Assembly: GCF_022682495.2 (NCBI RefSeq)
Contig: NC_071392.1
Span: 109,978,896-110,042,895, forward strand
Direction: 5' to 3'
DNA length: 64,000 bases
Source of the DNA: Desmodus rotundus
Lineage: Eukaryota > Chordata > Mammalia > Chiroptera > Phyllostomidae
Shown piece by piece: positions 10,750 to 22,613 of this stretch. The position numbers and the translations under genes were made by a program. The notes under the pieces were generated by a model. The model saw only the letters and a program-made list of their open reading frames with translations. It was not told where the DNA came from and made no database searches. Every line of letters begins with the position of its first letter. Position 1 is the stretch's first letter.

Positions 10750-13700
10750 GAGCGGAGTAGTAGCATGATCTGACTTACATTTTAAAGGGATCCCTCTGGC
10801 TGCTTTGTGGAGGGAGGTGGAGGAGAAAGGCAAGAGAAGAAGCAGGGAGACCCACTCCAGCTGAAGGACAACAGTGGCTTGGACCACAGTGGTGGCAACA
10901 GAAGTTGTGAGACAGGGTTGGGTTCTGCAGATACTTTAAAGGCAGAGTCCTCGGGAGGTTGGGGGGTGGGGAGAGAGTCAAGGTTGACACCAAGGTCCGG
11001 GGCCTGAGCAGATGGAATGGTAACGCTGCCATCCACTGAGAGGGCAGACTGTCAGAGGACAGGGTTGGGGGTCGGGGAGCCCAGAATTGTGGAGGAGGCG
11101 ATTGGAAAGCTGGGTCTGGAATTTAGGTGAGAAGGCAGGGCTGAAGATGCAACTGTGTGAGCCATCTGTATACAGGCGGTGTCTAAGGTCCCAAGGCTGG
11201 CCGAGCTCTTCCTGGGACTGGTGTGGGGATTGAAGGAGATGACGGATGGAAAGCACAGGTCCCTGCACACCATAGGTGCTTATCACGCAGCTGCTGATGT
11301 CGTGGCTGTCGCTGGGATGTGTGACTCTGGGATTAAGCTGTGAAGGATACACAAGCACAGGGAACAGCATGGCGCTTCCCTAGACCAGAGCCTCCGTCCC
11401 TTTCCTCTGGGACACTGACGCCAGCCTCCTCACTGCTCTCCCCATGTCCCTCCTCCCGCCCCAGAAACAACTGGCCCCTTCTAGGAGAAAGGCATTTTGC
11501 AAAAAAGCATGGCTTTGCAGCTGGGCAGGCCTGGTTCTACCCAAGCGTGTCAGTTTCCCCACTTACTAAAGGCTTTCACAAAAACCACTGGAGGTGGCTG
11601 AACTGGGTTTGCAGCTCCCTGTGAACCTGGGCCAGGGGATTCACAGTGCCAGAGTCTGGCCGACCTCTTCCCCCGGGGGGGTTCCCAAAGGGTGTCCTCT
11701 CTGGGCTCTAGCAAGGCAATCCTTTGGGTGTGTTGGAGTTCCTGGTCTAGCGAGATGCATTTTTTCCCAGGGCCACTTGAGGGCAATTGAGAAGGGTGGC
11801 AGTGGGGGGCGGGGAGGGTGGGTGTGCTGATGGGTGGAGCTGGCAGGATGTCAGAACATGGGACCCTCAGGGAATGAACGGACCAAGCACGAGCCCACCT
11901 TGACAGACCCCAGAGCCCGTCCCAGCTCCAGAGGTGTCGCCCAGTGACCTCGCACAAGCTCCTGCTCTCTCTGAACCTCATTCTTCTCCTCTAGAAATTG
12001 GGTGGCAGAACCATTCATCCTGCGGACAGAGAACTACTTGAGACAATGACACTGTAAGGCCTTGTGGGGCCAGGTGAGGCTGAAAACAAACCAGGAACAT
12101 CCTTTCCACACAGAGCGGGCTCACAGTAGGTGCCTGACAACGCTAACGTCCACTCTCACCCACACCCCAGCGCTGACTCCAGGGAGGGAGACAATGGCAG
12201 TGAGGGTCTCAAAGCCCTTGGAAACAAGGAATCATAAAAAGAGCCAACATTTGCGCAGCTTTTCCCTGTGCCCAATGCTCTGCCACGCAACATGCTCTTT
12301 CTTCTTGCATCTGGAAGATCGGCACTCCCATTATCCCCATTATTTGGGTGAGAAAACTGAGGTGCAGAGATGCGAAAATGTTTGCATCCGGTCAGGCAGC
12401 TGGGAGCTGCGGACCCTGGAGCCCTCCTTCCGCTCTGCCTCCTGGCTTCCCAATAAGGCTGCAGACTGTCCCCAGCCACCAGAGAGGGCGGTGACCTGAG
12501 AAGAAGGCAAGCTCTGGTGTAGGACTCATCCTGATGCAAGATGAGGCATGGGTCACTTCCCTCTTGCCACCTCTGCATCCCCCAGCAAGCCCGTAGGCCT
12601 GACAGGGTTAACCTAATTGGAGCCTCCAGGGTGTGCATGGGGTGATTTGTCTTATCTTTTCAAAGCTAAAAAAAGGAAGAAGGAGAAGAACCTCACCTGT
12701 CAGGTCTCATTTAGAAACCTGAACATTCTGGAAATATTGACAAAGAAAGGGGGCTGCATCCCTGGGGAGATTCTCAACCGAAAGGGTGATGCTAACCTGA
12801 TGTGACAAGGGAGTTTTTTCCTTCGGCCAGAGAGGCAGAGGCTGAAAATTGCTCTTCTGGGGGGTCAGCCAGCTGGGGTGCCAGTTCAGGAAGTCATCAG
12901 TGGGGGAGCTGTGGGGTCAAGGCTGGGCTCCCATCCCCCACTCGCTCCATTTGCTGTAATTGTTTATCAGAAAATAAGGCCTTGCCGACTCCCCTTTTAT
13001 AGTCACAGCATGTCAAAATCACAGACTCTAGGGCATCAGAAATTCATTATGTGGTTTAACCTTGTCGTTTCTCAAATGAGCAAACAGAGGCCCAGAGAAA
13101 AGGGGGTGACGCCCTCATTTGATCAACTGTCAGTCAAGAAACATTCATGAGAAGCCACGTGATGAAGATGCTCACCTCCTACCAAGGTGCCCAGGGACTT
13201 AGAAAGGAGGAGGGCAAATTTGATGACTTTAATTTGGATTGAAGTTGTGGGCAAGAAGGGGCCACACACTAAACCTGACAAACTCAGAGGAGGCCAGCAT
13301 GGCGGCCTTACAAACTCAGACACCTCAAGTCACCACGTAGGATGGTCTGACGCTAAAGCTTTTTAACTAGAAGCAGCTTATGGCAGGTAGTCATGCCCTC
13401 GGCTAGCATCTTCCCTGACAAAAGTCATCTTTCCTTTAATTGCTCTTTCCTGTCTATTGTCTTTTTGCATCTATGATAACATGCCTTTGGAATGTCAAGG
13501 CAAGCTCTCCTTTTCCCCCTCGGGCTCAACCAGACAACCAGAGCAGAGACCACAAGTCCCCTCATTGCTATTGTTACCATGTGAATTGTTGGCTGGTACT
13601 TTCCTGTACCCACCCGTGTAAAAGAAGTATGTGTCTATCCTTTCACTTTTTATCCAATCCCCTAAAGGGCCCCCCTTCGTTTTCTCCAGCCTCCCTCACT

Positions 13701-14119
13701 CCTTAATCTATCACCAATGGATTTCATATAACCCCCTTACACCTGCTCTTGTGATGGTAATGTGTAAAATAAAGTGCAAAGCTGCCATTTTCCGGAGCAT
13801 TTTCTCAATCCGTTGAGGTTTTACTTCCCAGCAATTGGCATCGGTTTGGCTCAGGTAAACTCACAAAAACCCTTACAGGTTTGGACACACTGTGCACGGA
13901 CAAGCCCCTGTTGTGTGGGCTGGCGAAGGTTACTGAGGCTCTCTGAGCCTCGGTCTCCTCTGTAAAATGAGGAGAGTAACCGAAAGCTCCATAGAATTGT
14001 TGGGGAAGTTAAACCAGGGGAACAGAAGGGTCTCTATTCAGCTCTTTGGTTGCGTGAATAGGCAGAGATTCAGGCTAGCTTAACAACATCCAAAAAACCA
14101 ACTGGAAGGACATGGGGAT
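10750..14119. other. Intergenic DNA, scattered MIR fragments, no gene seen
   Basis: About 3.4 kb of mixed sequence. MIR-type cores are visible near 12,230-12,430 (CATTATTTGGGTGAGAAAAC, TGAGGTGCAGAG), 13,055-13,100 and 13,900-13,990 (CCTCGGTCTCCTCTGTAAAA). Open frames on both strands are short, lack recognisable domains and are not bounded by consistent splice sites. No exon or RNA gene could be supported. Confidence 0.45.
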
Positions 14120-14605
14120 GGCTCACGTGTATTTATAAAAACAAAACAAAACATATGTCCACACAATGAGCTCTATTCATACTTGCCCAGAACGACCCGA
14201 ATGTCCTTCCGCTGGCTAACGCATAAACAGTGGTACATCCGTCCGATGGAATACTACTCAGCCACAAAAAGGAACAAATTGCTGCCGTGCACCAACACGG
14301 ATGGGTGTCAAATGCATTATGCTGAGTGAAGGAAGCCAGACTCGAAGGACTGGACACTGTAGGCGTCATCGCCATGGCATTCTGGGAAACACAAAACCAA
14401 AAGAACAACAACTGGACCCGTGGTTGCCAGAGACAGAGGGAGGGGGAGAAAGAATTGCCTGCCAAAGAACAGGAGGAAAATTTGAGGGGTGATGAAAATG
14501 CCCTATATCACGGTTTTGATGCAGTAACACGACCAGATGTGCCAGTCCACTTTGTGTCATACACCTGAAAAGCGTGAATTGTTTGTAAACTGTAACTCAA
14601 AAATA
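14120..14605 (+). repeat. Old L1 3'-end fragment
   Basis: Matches the L1 3' end pattern on the + strand: a GATGGAATACTACTCAGCCA block, AATGCATTATGCTGAGTGAA followed by GGAAGCCAGAC, GTGGTTGCCAGAGACAGAGG and GGTGATGAAAATGCCCTATA. It ends near TTGTTTGTAAACTGTAACTC. It is well diverged and has no coding capacity. Confidence 0.7.
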
Positions 14606-14704
14606 CAATGTAAAGAACATCGAACAAAATGCTGACAAGCCTAGCTTCAGAAAAGACAAGAAATGGAACACTTCCGGGAATGGACCGGTGAACTTGAACC
14701 GTTG

Positions 14705-15051
14705 CAGGCACACGTCGGAGGTATTACAGGTTTGGTTCCAGACCACTGCAGTAAAATGAACATCACAATGAGGTGACTCACCCCAATGTTGGGGTTTCCC
14801 AGCACATATAAAAGTTATGTTTACACTGTACTGTAGCCTATTAAGTGTGCAATAGTATTGTATCTAAAAAAAGCAATGCATGTGCCTTAATTAAAAATAC
14901 TTTACTGTAAAAGTGCTAACCATCCAGCCGAGCCTCTTGGGAAACGGCACTGACAGACTTGCTCGATGAGGGTGGCACACACCTTCAACGTGTAAAACAA
15001 ATGCAGCATCTGCCAAGCACAAGCAAAGCGCAATAAAGTGAAGTATGCCTG
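14705..15051. mobile_element. Tigger-type (Tc1/mariner) non-autonomous DNA transposon
   Basis: Left end CAGGCACACGTCGGAGGTAT and right end AATAAAGTGAAGTATGCCTG are the inverted termini expected for a Tigger1-family element. The interior has TTGGTTCCAGACCACTGCAG, TATAAAAGTTATGTTTACAC and TAGCCTATTAAGTGTGCAAT. At about 347 bp it is internally deleted and encodes no transposase. The right flank has the expected TA; the left flank has mutated. Confidence 0.88.
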
Positions 15052-16240
15052 TATTTAGAATTTGTATCGGAGCTGTGAGATTTAAAGTCCCAGGAGAGAA
15101 TCAGATTGGCTGAGTGTGGGTCCCAGACCTGCCTCTAACTAGAGTTGTACGCTTGATTGACAGCACCTGCAGCAAAGGGTCCTCACCCAGAAGTAAAATG
15201 GTGGAGGACCCGCTTCGGTAAAGAGGACTCCATCACCTGCAGAGACCTGTAGGCATTGAGGTTTATTATCCTGAACACAGAGGCCTCCCCTTCCTGGAAT
15301 GAGGCCAAACTTCCCGTCTCGTGATGTTGGGACCTGGTGACTGCAGGTCCCCCTCGGATGTGAAAGTCGAGTTTCAGATTAACTGGGTCAAGTTGAGTAT
15401 GACTTCAGACCTACTAGCATTCAGTTCAGACAGACAGTCACTCAAGTGGCTCATCAAACAGGCAGGAGACACAAGTGGTCAGTTCATCTAAACATGTCCG
15501 GCCGCTGCCCCAGAGCGTCATTTATTTCCGTGGAAGGAAGTGTGTTTGACTCTCATTGACTGAAATGGGTGTGGCAGGCAGACACAAGCTGTGACTCAGC
15601 CTAAGGTGGGGAAGGGTGCACATTGGGTGGTGTGTTTGCCCTGTCTCCCTCTGGCAGCCCCAAATGGCCGTGGGGGCTTGGCCAGCCACCCGCCCCATGG
15701 CTTAACTGCCCTTCCGTGACATTCTTGCAGGATCGGTTACAAGCGGGGACTTTGGAGCACTCACTCTGCCCCTTCCAAGCTGTGTGACTTTGGGCAAGGC
15801 ATTCCACCTCTCTGGCCCCCTTCTAACAAAGTGAAAGGTTTTCCAAGCACTTTCTTGGATTGTAAGTGTGTGTGTGTGTGTGTGTGTGTGTAGGGGTATT
15901 CTAGAAGCATAGGAAGACAGAAATAGAGCTGTGAAGTAAACCTGAATTCAATGTACAGTCTTCAAAATTCCCATTTTCAGATGCGGGAACTCTTACCTGC
16001 CAAGGGGGAAGATGGATTTCCTCTTCATTCTAGTGCTGTGCTTGCGGCTTTGGTTTTGTAACACTGCGCCAGTATTGACAAAGTTGTTTAACGGGCCCAT
16101 GGCGGGGCTTTTTTTTGACACGTTAATTTTCTCTTTCATCTCTGTGTATATTTTTTCAACCTACTTTGCCAGGATTTCTTTATTTTGGAGTATTTCCATT
16201 TTTATGAAAGCTCAATTCTAAATGTAAAACAGATTATTCT
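15052..16240. other. Intergenic DNA, no gene seen
   Basis: Unique-looking sequence. A MIR-like fragment lies near 15,765-15,815 (AGCTGTGTGACTTTGGGCAA) and a TG microsatellite at 15,866-15,891. No exon or RNA gene was found. Confidence 0.4.
15866..15891. repeat. (TG)n microsatellite
   Basis: About 13 uninterrupted TG dinucleotides. Confidence 0.95.
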
Positions 16241-16244
16241 TTTC

Positions 16245-16459
16245 TTTCTTTTTTAAATCCTCACCCGAGGAACGTCTATTGATTTTGGAGGGAGAGGAAA
16301 GGGGAGAGAGAGAGAAACATCGATCGGCTGCTTCCATACATGCCCCAACCAGGGATGGAACCTGAAACCTAGGTATGCACCACCCTGACCGGGGACCAAA
16401 CCCACAACCTTTTGGTGTATGGGACCACGCTCCAGCCAACTTGGCCACCCAGCCAGGGC
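16245..16459 (-). mobile_element. VES-type bat SINE
   Basis: Reverse-oriented copy with the complement of the 3' signature (AAATCCTCACCCGAGGAACG), GAGAGAGAGAAACATCGATC and a double head block. It ends CTTGGCCACCCAGCCAGGG. The target-site duplication is not clear, so the borders are approximate. Confidence 0.88.
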
Positions 16460-16544
16460 TCCCTTAGCTTTCTGTTCGGAGAATGGGAGAATATTTGCAA
16501 AGGCTTCCCGAGTTTTATTATTAGCTTTTTCCCCCCAACCACCA

Positions 16545-16925
16545 TTTTTAAAAACCGTTATTTAAGATGTAATTTATACCCTGTAAAATGTATTTATTTA
16601 AAGTGTACAGTTCAATGGTTTTTAGTGTATTTACAGAGTCGTGCAACCACAGCCACACTCTAATCCTAGAACATTTTCTTCACCCCAAAAGAAAGCCCAT
16701 ACCCATGGGCAGTCACTCTGCATGCCCCTTCCCTGTACCTCCTGACATCCGTCCATCTGCTTTCTGTCTCTCTCAATTTGCCTATTTTGGGCATTTCATA
16801 TAAATGGAATCATAAAATATGTGATCTTCTGTGACTGGCTTCTTTCACTGAGTGTAACAGCTTTGAAGTTCCTGCGTGTTGTAACATGAATCAGTATTTT
16901 ATTTCTGTTTATTGTCAAATAATCG
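16545..16925 (-). repeat. Old L1 3' end, antisense
   Basis: Reads as the reverse complement of an L1 3' end. It has AAAGTGTACAGTTCAATGGT, TCGTGCAACCACAGCCACAC, TTCTTCACCCCAAAAGAAAG, TTCATATAAATGGAATCATA and CTGGCTTCTTTCACTGAGTG. No coding sequence. Confidence 0.75.
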
Positions 16926-16937
16926 GCCACGCTTTTT

Positions 16938-17130
16938 TGAGTGCCATCTACCAGGCACAGTGCTGATCCTCACAAAAAGCCTGTGATGCAGGCACCATAT
17001 TCCTCTATTTTACAAATGAGGAAACCGGGCTTGTTGGGGTGCCGGGACTTACCCACGACCACACAGGAAAGTAAATGGCAGAGCTGAACTTGAACCCAGG
17101 TCTTTTGAGCTCCCAAGCCTGTGTGCTTGT
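16938..17130 (-). repeat. MIR SINE
   Basis: Contains ACCAGGCACAGTGCTGATCC, TTTTACAAATGAGGAAACCG and a GGCAGAGCTGAACTTGAACC-like block, the diagnostic order of an antisense MIR core. Confidence 0.65.
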
Positions 17131-20100
17131 AGCGGAGCCACGCGGCTGCTGGAAGAAGCAGGAAGGGAGTGGAGAGTGTCTCATGGGCCCATGTACACAT
17201 CACAAAATCTCTTCATTGACAGGACGCCCCTAGTCACCGTCATGAACGCCGATGATTGCCCCGTGCGGCTGGACAGAGTGAGCAAGGCAATTCTCCCAAC
17301 TCCAAAGGGCCCCAGACATCACCAGGGCCAGAGGTCCTGGGCACTCTTGTGCTTTTATCTGACGTCTCCCTCTCTCGGCACCTCCCACCTCCGGTGTTTC
17401 CTCTCCCCGGTCCTAATGTCTTAACTTCTAATCTTTGAGGGCCGTTATATCAGGTTAGCATGTTACATTTGGATTAAAATTACATGCCAAATAAGTGAGA
17501 AGTGGTTGTGAGTTCAGGGTCTGAAGCAGGCTTTCCTGTGAGTGAAGCAAATTTTGTGGCCTGAAACGGTCAGGACTCCACTCTCCCAAAATCCTAAAAC
17601 TCCCCATCGCCTGCGGTGTCTGGACGTTAGGAAACGGAAGCTCTCAATAGTGACAACAGTACTAGAATCAACTCTCCTGCTGGAGGGGCTTTCCCTTTAC
17701 TTTCCATCTCCTTCTCTGAGCCCAGGGGGCTAGGAGTTTTGAGGGGATTTTTGTTGTTGTTGTTGTTTTTGTTATGCTTTTTTTTTTTTTTGACTGAGAT
17801 TTGAGGCCATGCAGCCAATAAGAGCAATGAGGGGGGTCCAGTGTGGAGGCTGGAGTTATTGGACACCTTGCCAGCCCCCGCCATGCCACTCACCGCTGAT
17901 GCCACCATGCTAGCCTGGTGTTCCACCCTGCTCCCCACTGCGAGGCAATTCCCACCCCCAAATTAAACAAAAGCAGCTTTCTAAGTTTTCAAAATTGAGG
18001 GTAGAGGTGCCGGGCCAACTCGTACTTTTCCAGTGTTTCGGGCACCCCGACTCTGCCCGGACTTGCGGGGGTGCCCAGGAAAGCCGTTTGCCCTCTAGGT
18101 CTCTGAGGCTCAGCAGCGGGTCTTCCTGCCCCGGGGCTGTAAGAGATGGGATTGGAGGGTAGGCTGGGCTCAGACCCCTCGTCTTGGGTGGCGGCCCTAA
18201 GGCTTGTGAGAGGCCGCAGTACCACACCCTGGTTCCTGGTCCTGCCACGGGCAACTGGCTAACCCCAGAGGTGGGCTCAGGGTTGGACAATCTGCTCTCT
18301 CTTTCTCTCTTTGTCTCTTTCTCATTCATTCGACAAATATTTATTGAGCAGCCACGAAAGCAGGTGGGGGGAGGGAGGGAGACACACACACACTGGTCCT
18401 TAGATGAGGCAAACGAACTGTGTCCTGTGGTGCCAGCCAGAGGAATGTCTGCTTCTGGGTGGGCTCTGGGAGGAGGGGCCTTTTGACTGGGGCTTAAAGC
18501 CCAAGTGAAATTTTGATAGGTGAGGAGGGGCAGGAGGGGGGACATCCCAGGCACAGGACACAGCTTGAGGAAATGCCTGGAGGGGAGGAAAATTGAAGCC
18601 TGCTTTTGGAGGCTAGTGGAGTTTCTGGTGAGGCTGGGGGGTACAGATGCAGAAGATGCAATCAGAGGGTGAGTTGAGCCAGACCTGCAGGACCTCAGAG
18701 GCCAGGCCGGGGAGCTCAAGCTTTCCCCTGAGGGGTTTCGGGAGGGAGGGGAGGATTCCGAACGCATACCTGGGTTCTCCTTTCACAGGAATGGGAACTG
18801 AAGCCTCAGTGGGGCGAACTGAAGTGCCCACGCCCACAGAGCTTAAGTGGCGTAGTTGGGGCTGAGATCCTACACAGGGACAGGGTCAGTGGGGCGGAGG
18901 ACGTGTTGTGACGGTGGAGCTGAGGACACCATGAGCAGGTCCGTTTTTCCATCTGCAAAATGGACACCTTGGCAGGGCCACCCGATCAGGAGTGCTGTTC
19001 TCTGTTCCCCACAACCTGGGGCACACAGACCCTGACTCGGGCAGGCCACCAGCTACAGTCCCTCTCAAAGGGCGTGAGAGGTCGCACCTACCCCTTGACC
19101 TTTTCTCCAAGTCTCCTGTTCTCGCCCCTACCTCAGCCCATCCCACCTCAGGGGACTCTGGTCCTGCCCTCCCTGGACTTGCTCATGCCAGACGCTGCTC
19201 ATCCGCCATTAGTCACCGGGTGGTAGAACAGCCGAGGCCGTCAAATGCCCTGTCACTGTCCCACCCACTACTGTCCTGTCCTCTCGCTCCTCTCAGCTCA
19301 GCCATCTAAGGCCATCTCTTGCCTGCTGGCCCCTTGTCCTTGGGGAATGGCTCAGCCAGGCCCGGGCCTGGGAGCCCAGTTGCACTGTATGACCTCAGGC
19401 AGTTTCCCAATGTCTTCGAACCTCAACCTTTTCCATTTCCTTCCTTTCCTTCCTTCTATCCTCCCTTCAGCTCTCTCTGACTCACCTCCCCCCCGCCTTC
19501 TCATGCCACAAACATTTATTGAATGTCCACCATACATCAGATAACAGTGGATCAAAAGCACGAACACATTTGCCCAGGGCTGTAGGACTCATGACCCAGG
19601 CCTCTGAAGCCACGACTCCAGGCAAAGAGGAGCGTGGTCGGGTGCAGGACTGACTTTTGGACCACAGAAGAGTCAGCACCAGCTTTTGAACCAAGGCCAG
19701 ACTCTATGCCCCACTTCCTGACTGTGTGACCCTGGGCAAGTCACATTCCCTCGCTGAGCCCCGGTTTCCTCATTTAACAGATGACAAAAATTATACGGTG
19801 AGACTTAAATGGGACACCTGGCTGGTGATGGGTGACTCAGCAGTTGTAGAAGTGTACCTTTGCCTTTATGTCAAGGCCTGGAGATCCCTCTGAAAGTGAA
19901 GAACTTATCTCCCTATTGGTGGGGTCCAGGCATCAGTGACCCTGGACACAAGGCTTATTTGGGATGCAGGGAGTTCTTCTGAGCAGCCCCCAAATATTCT
20001 ACATTGTTTGTGACCTACATCACCTACACATAGGAACCTCACTTTTGGGGGGCGGCGGGGAGTCCTGGCTCTTAACGTCCTCACAGCAAAGTTTCAGGGG

Positions 20101-22400
20101 CCATTTCTGGAGCACTTACCATGTGCTCAGCACAGAACAGACGTGGTCTCTAACCCCCAGAGCTGGGGACTCTCATGATACCCATTTTATAGAGGAAACT
20201 GAGGCTTAGAGAGGTCAGGTGATTTGCCTGAGGTCACACAGCCGAGAGGGACCTCGGATACTGCCCCCTCTAATCATCGCAGAGCACTTCCCTTGCTAGA
20301 GTGATAAAGAGCCCCTATCTGTGCTGTAGGGGAATGTTGAGCCTGTGACCACGCTCTCTAGACCTCTGTTTCCCCTCCAGGAAATGGGATTTTGGATCTT
20401 TACTTGCCCAAAGACGGAAGACAAAGCAGGGTTTCTGAGTTCCCCTGAACACACCGGAACACTGAAGCCCAGAGTGCGGAAAGGGCCTCCCGGTCACCGG
20501 AGCCTGAGATCCAGGCCTGTGGACCCGGCCCGGGTTCTGGTCTCCTCCTGCCACTTCTTGGAGGCCAGTGCCAATGTGGACTGGCCCTGTCCTGGGGTTG
20601 CACCAGACATTTCGTCCCCTCAGGTGGCCAAAGTTCCGCAGTAAAGGGGAGAGGAAGGAAGCTGGCTGAGTCAGGGACGGGCCAGGACTCTGGGCCAAGC
20701 CCTGTGCCCACACGGAAAGGACCTGATGGCTATTCTAAAAAGACTTGAGTGGATTCTGTCCCCCAGGGAGCTCCCAGGCAGGGGCTGTAAAGTGAAATTA
20801 GTACCATGTGGAGCACAACATGTCATTTTCCTTGGAAAAGAATGGACGCAGGTAAAATCCACCCTTTCATTTGGGGCGGGGCTGGTACTCGTGGACCATA
20901 CAGCCCACAGCCTCCCTTCTGCAAAGCCTCACCGTCCCCGTGTCTCCCGTTTCTCTCTGAAGTCCTTGTCCCTCAGGGCCACGCTCTGGGACACTTGGCA
21001 TTTTACTGCAAAACTCACGGGCCCCAGTTATGGAGCGCTCATTATATACTAGGTGCCCGACTTCAGTCATTTCGATTGAGCCTTACTCCAGGCCTGTGAG
21101 GGATGAATTCCTGTCCCCATTTTGCAGAGGGGGAGACTGAGACCTGGGGAGCCAAAATACCTGTCCTTGGCCACACAGCTGGTCAGGGGCGGAATGGGAA
21201 CTCAAAGCCTGGCTTCCAGACTGGTGTGCACTCACCCTGCCTGTCCACTGAGCTCTAGCCAGCGGCAAGGGACAGTTTCTTCAATGATATCTGTAAAATG
21301 GGGCAGTTCCAAGGTTCACCCATGGGGCTATCTTACAGGTCAGCAGGACCCAGCACTACGTCATGAGTTTGTCCACTAAGACCCCAGGTAGGCCCCGTGT
21401 GACCCAGGGACACACACCCCAGTAGAGCAACACAGGCTTGTTCTCCGAGCAACGTCCCCGGGAATGGGAACTGGGGCCAGTTCTGTAGCCCAAGGCCATC
21501 AACAGATATGGAACTTATTCCAGAAAAGGGGCCTCAGGGTGGGGAAGAAGCATAGGAATCTGGGGGCGCAGAGGGTGCAGGGTGGGTGATGTCTCCCCCT
21601 GGAGGATGCTGGGTGGGAGGGGTCAGAGGCTGAGTCCCTGGAAAGTTGTCTTTGTTCTCTTCTGGCACACAGTAGGCCTGCAAGGAAGATGTGAATGAGA
21701 GGGAAGACAGGGTGGGGCGCAGAGAGGGGTGAGTAAAGGAACAGATGAGTGGATGGGAGGGTAGGTGAGTGGATGGATGGGTGGGTGATTAGGTGGACTG
21801 AGGGATGGATGAGAGAGACAGGTTACCTGGGTTCTGCTCCAGGAGGAGGTGTGGGTGTGCCTGTCTTTGCGGGTACGTCTGGTCTGCACGAGAGTCCGTG
21901 TCTGTGTGCGCGCCCGTCTCCGAGCTCTCCCAGCATGCGCATCCTTGTGGGCCTGTGGGTGCCCCAGTCTGACTGTGTGTCCACATCTGATGGCACCTTG
22001 GTGTCTGTGAGCGGGATGCATGTGGACATCTGCCTCTCCGTGTGTGGCTCTTGGTGGGTACCTGCCTGCCTGCCTGTGTCCGTGTCCTGGCCTATCCCTG
22101 GAGTTTCAGCCTGATTTTGCGCCCATGCCACTGTGTGCCCAGGTTCGTCTGCTGTATCTTCCGGATTGTGTGTCTGTGTCCGCCCCACGTGAGTCTGGAC
22201 CTGCGGGTGCCTACTTTTCTCTACAGGTGTCTCTGTTCCCCCAGGTCTGACACTGGGTCCAGGTATGTCTGTGTGTCCTGATCTATTTGTGGGCTCCTGT
22301 CCTTGCTGTCCCAGCCCTGTGCTCAGTCCGTTCCCCCAGGGGGAGCCCTTGCCTACCTACCGCTCCCTCCTGGATACTCCTTGGTACTCCTGTCCCAGCC
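17131..22400. other. Upstream region of TGM2, MIR fragments and simple repeats, no exon seen
   Basis: GC-richer unique sequence. MIR cores appear near 18,320-18,360, 19,715-19,790, 20,085-20,250, 21,010-21,230 and elsewhere. An imperfect GGAT/GGGT tandem lies at 21,745-21,812 and a T12 run at 17,779-17,790. A minus-strand open frame of 285 codons at 17,910-18,767 has no recognisable domain and spans MIR-like sequence, so I do not call it a gene. Distal TGM2 enhancers may lie here but none can be identified by eye. Confidence 0.45.
21745..21812. repeat. Imperfect (GGAT)n / (GGTGAGT)n tandem repeat
   Basis: A run of variants of GGATGG, GGTGAGTGGATGGATGGGTG and GGTGGACTGAGGGATGGATG. It is a degenerate tetranucleotide array about 0.7 kb upstream of the TGM2 promoter. 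Confidence 0.75.
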
Positions 22401-22470
22401 GGCCAGCCCAGCCCAGAGCCTCGGGCCCAGACTTAGCGGCCTCAGGAGGTCCCCGCCTTCATTTTCGGTC

Positions 22471-22488
22471 CCGCCCCCAGCCCGCCCC
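22471..22488 (+). promoter_or_regulatory. Paired GC boxes (Sp1-type) of the TGM2 promoter
   Basis: Two CCGCCCC-type motifs, at 22471-22478 and 22481-22488, lie 10-27 bases upstream of the TATA box. The human TGM2 promoter was described as having two proximal Sp1 motifs at about -54 and -43. If transcription starts near 22,528 these boxes fall at the same distances. Position and sequence are seen; Sp1 binding is inference. Confidence 0.65.
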
Positions 22489-22497
22489 AAAGCCGGT

Positions 22498-22503
22498 TAT
22501 AAA
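22498..22503 (+). promoter_or_regulatory. TATA box of TGM2
   Basis: TATAAA within GGTTATAAATTCC lies about 105 bases before the ATG. Human TGM2 is known to have a TATA-containing promoter. Transcription would start roughly 25-32 bases downstream, about 22,525-22,533. No CCAAT box is evident in the 100 bases upstream. Confidence 0.8.
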
Positions 22504-22527
22504 TTCCCAGCTCACAGCCTCCAGCAC

Positions 22528-22603
22528 AGCACCGGCTGCCAGTGGTCCGCATTTGGAGGGTCCTGCCGCCAGTACAAGGCGCCACTGCTACCACCACCTG
22601 ACC
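22528..22603 (+). other. TGM2: Predicted 5' UTR of TGM2 (start approximate)
   Basis: The start is inferred from the TATA spacing and is uncertain by several bases. The 5' UTR is short, about 75 bases and GC-rich. It ends in GACC immediately before ATGG, a good translation-initiation context with C at -3 rather than the optimal purine but G at +4. There is no upstream ATG between the predicted start and the initiator. Confidence 0.6.
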
Positions 22604-22613
22604 ATGGCTGAGG
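22604..22613 (+). CDS. TGM2: TGM2 coding exon 1
   Basis: Ten coding bases, ATGGCTGAGG, encode Met-Ala-Glu plus the first base of codon 4. The donor GTGAGTA follows directly. The tiny first coding exon matches the known TGM2 gene structure. The next in-phase acceptor is at 25,686, giving Asp4 where human has Glu4. Confidence 0.92.

Noticed and set aside
17910..18767. 285-codon open frame on the minus strand
   Set aside because: The longest uninterrupted frame in the window. Its protein is Pro/Ser-rich without a recognisable domain, it crosses MIR-like and low-complexity TC/CA tracts, and no splice or promoter context supports it. Long chance frames are expected in GC-rich DNA. Codon-conservation analysis across bats would settle it.
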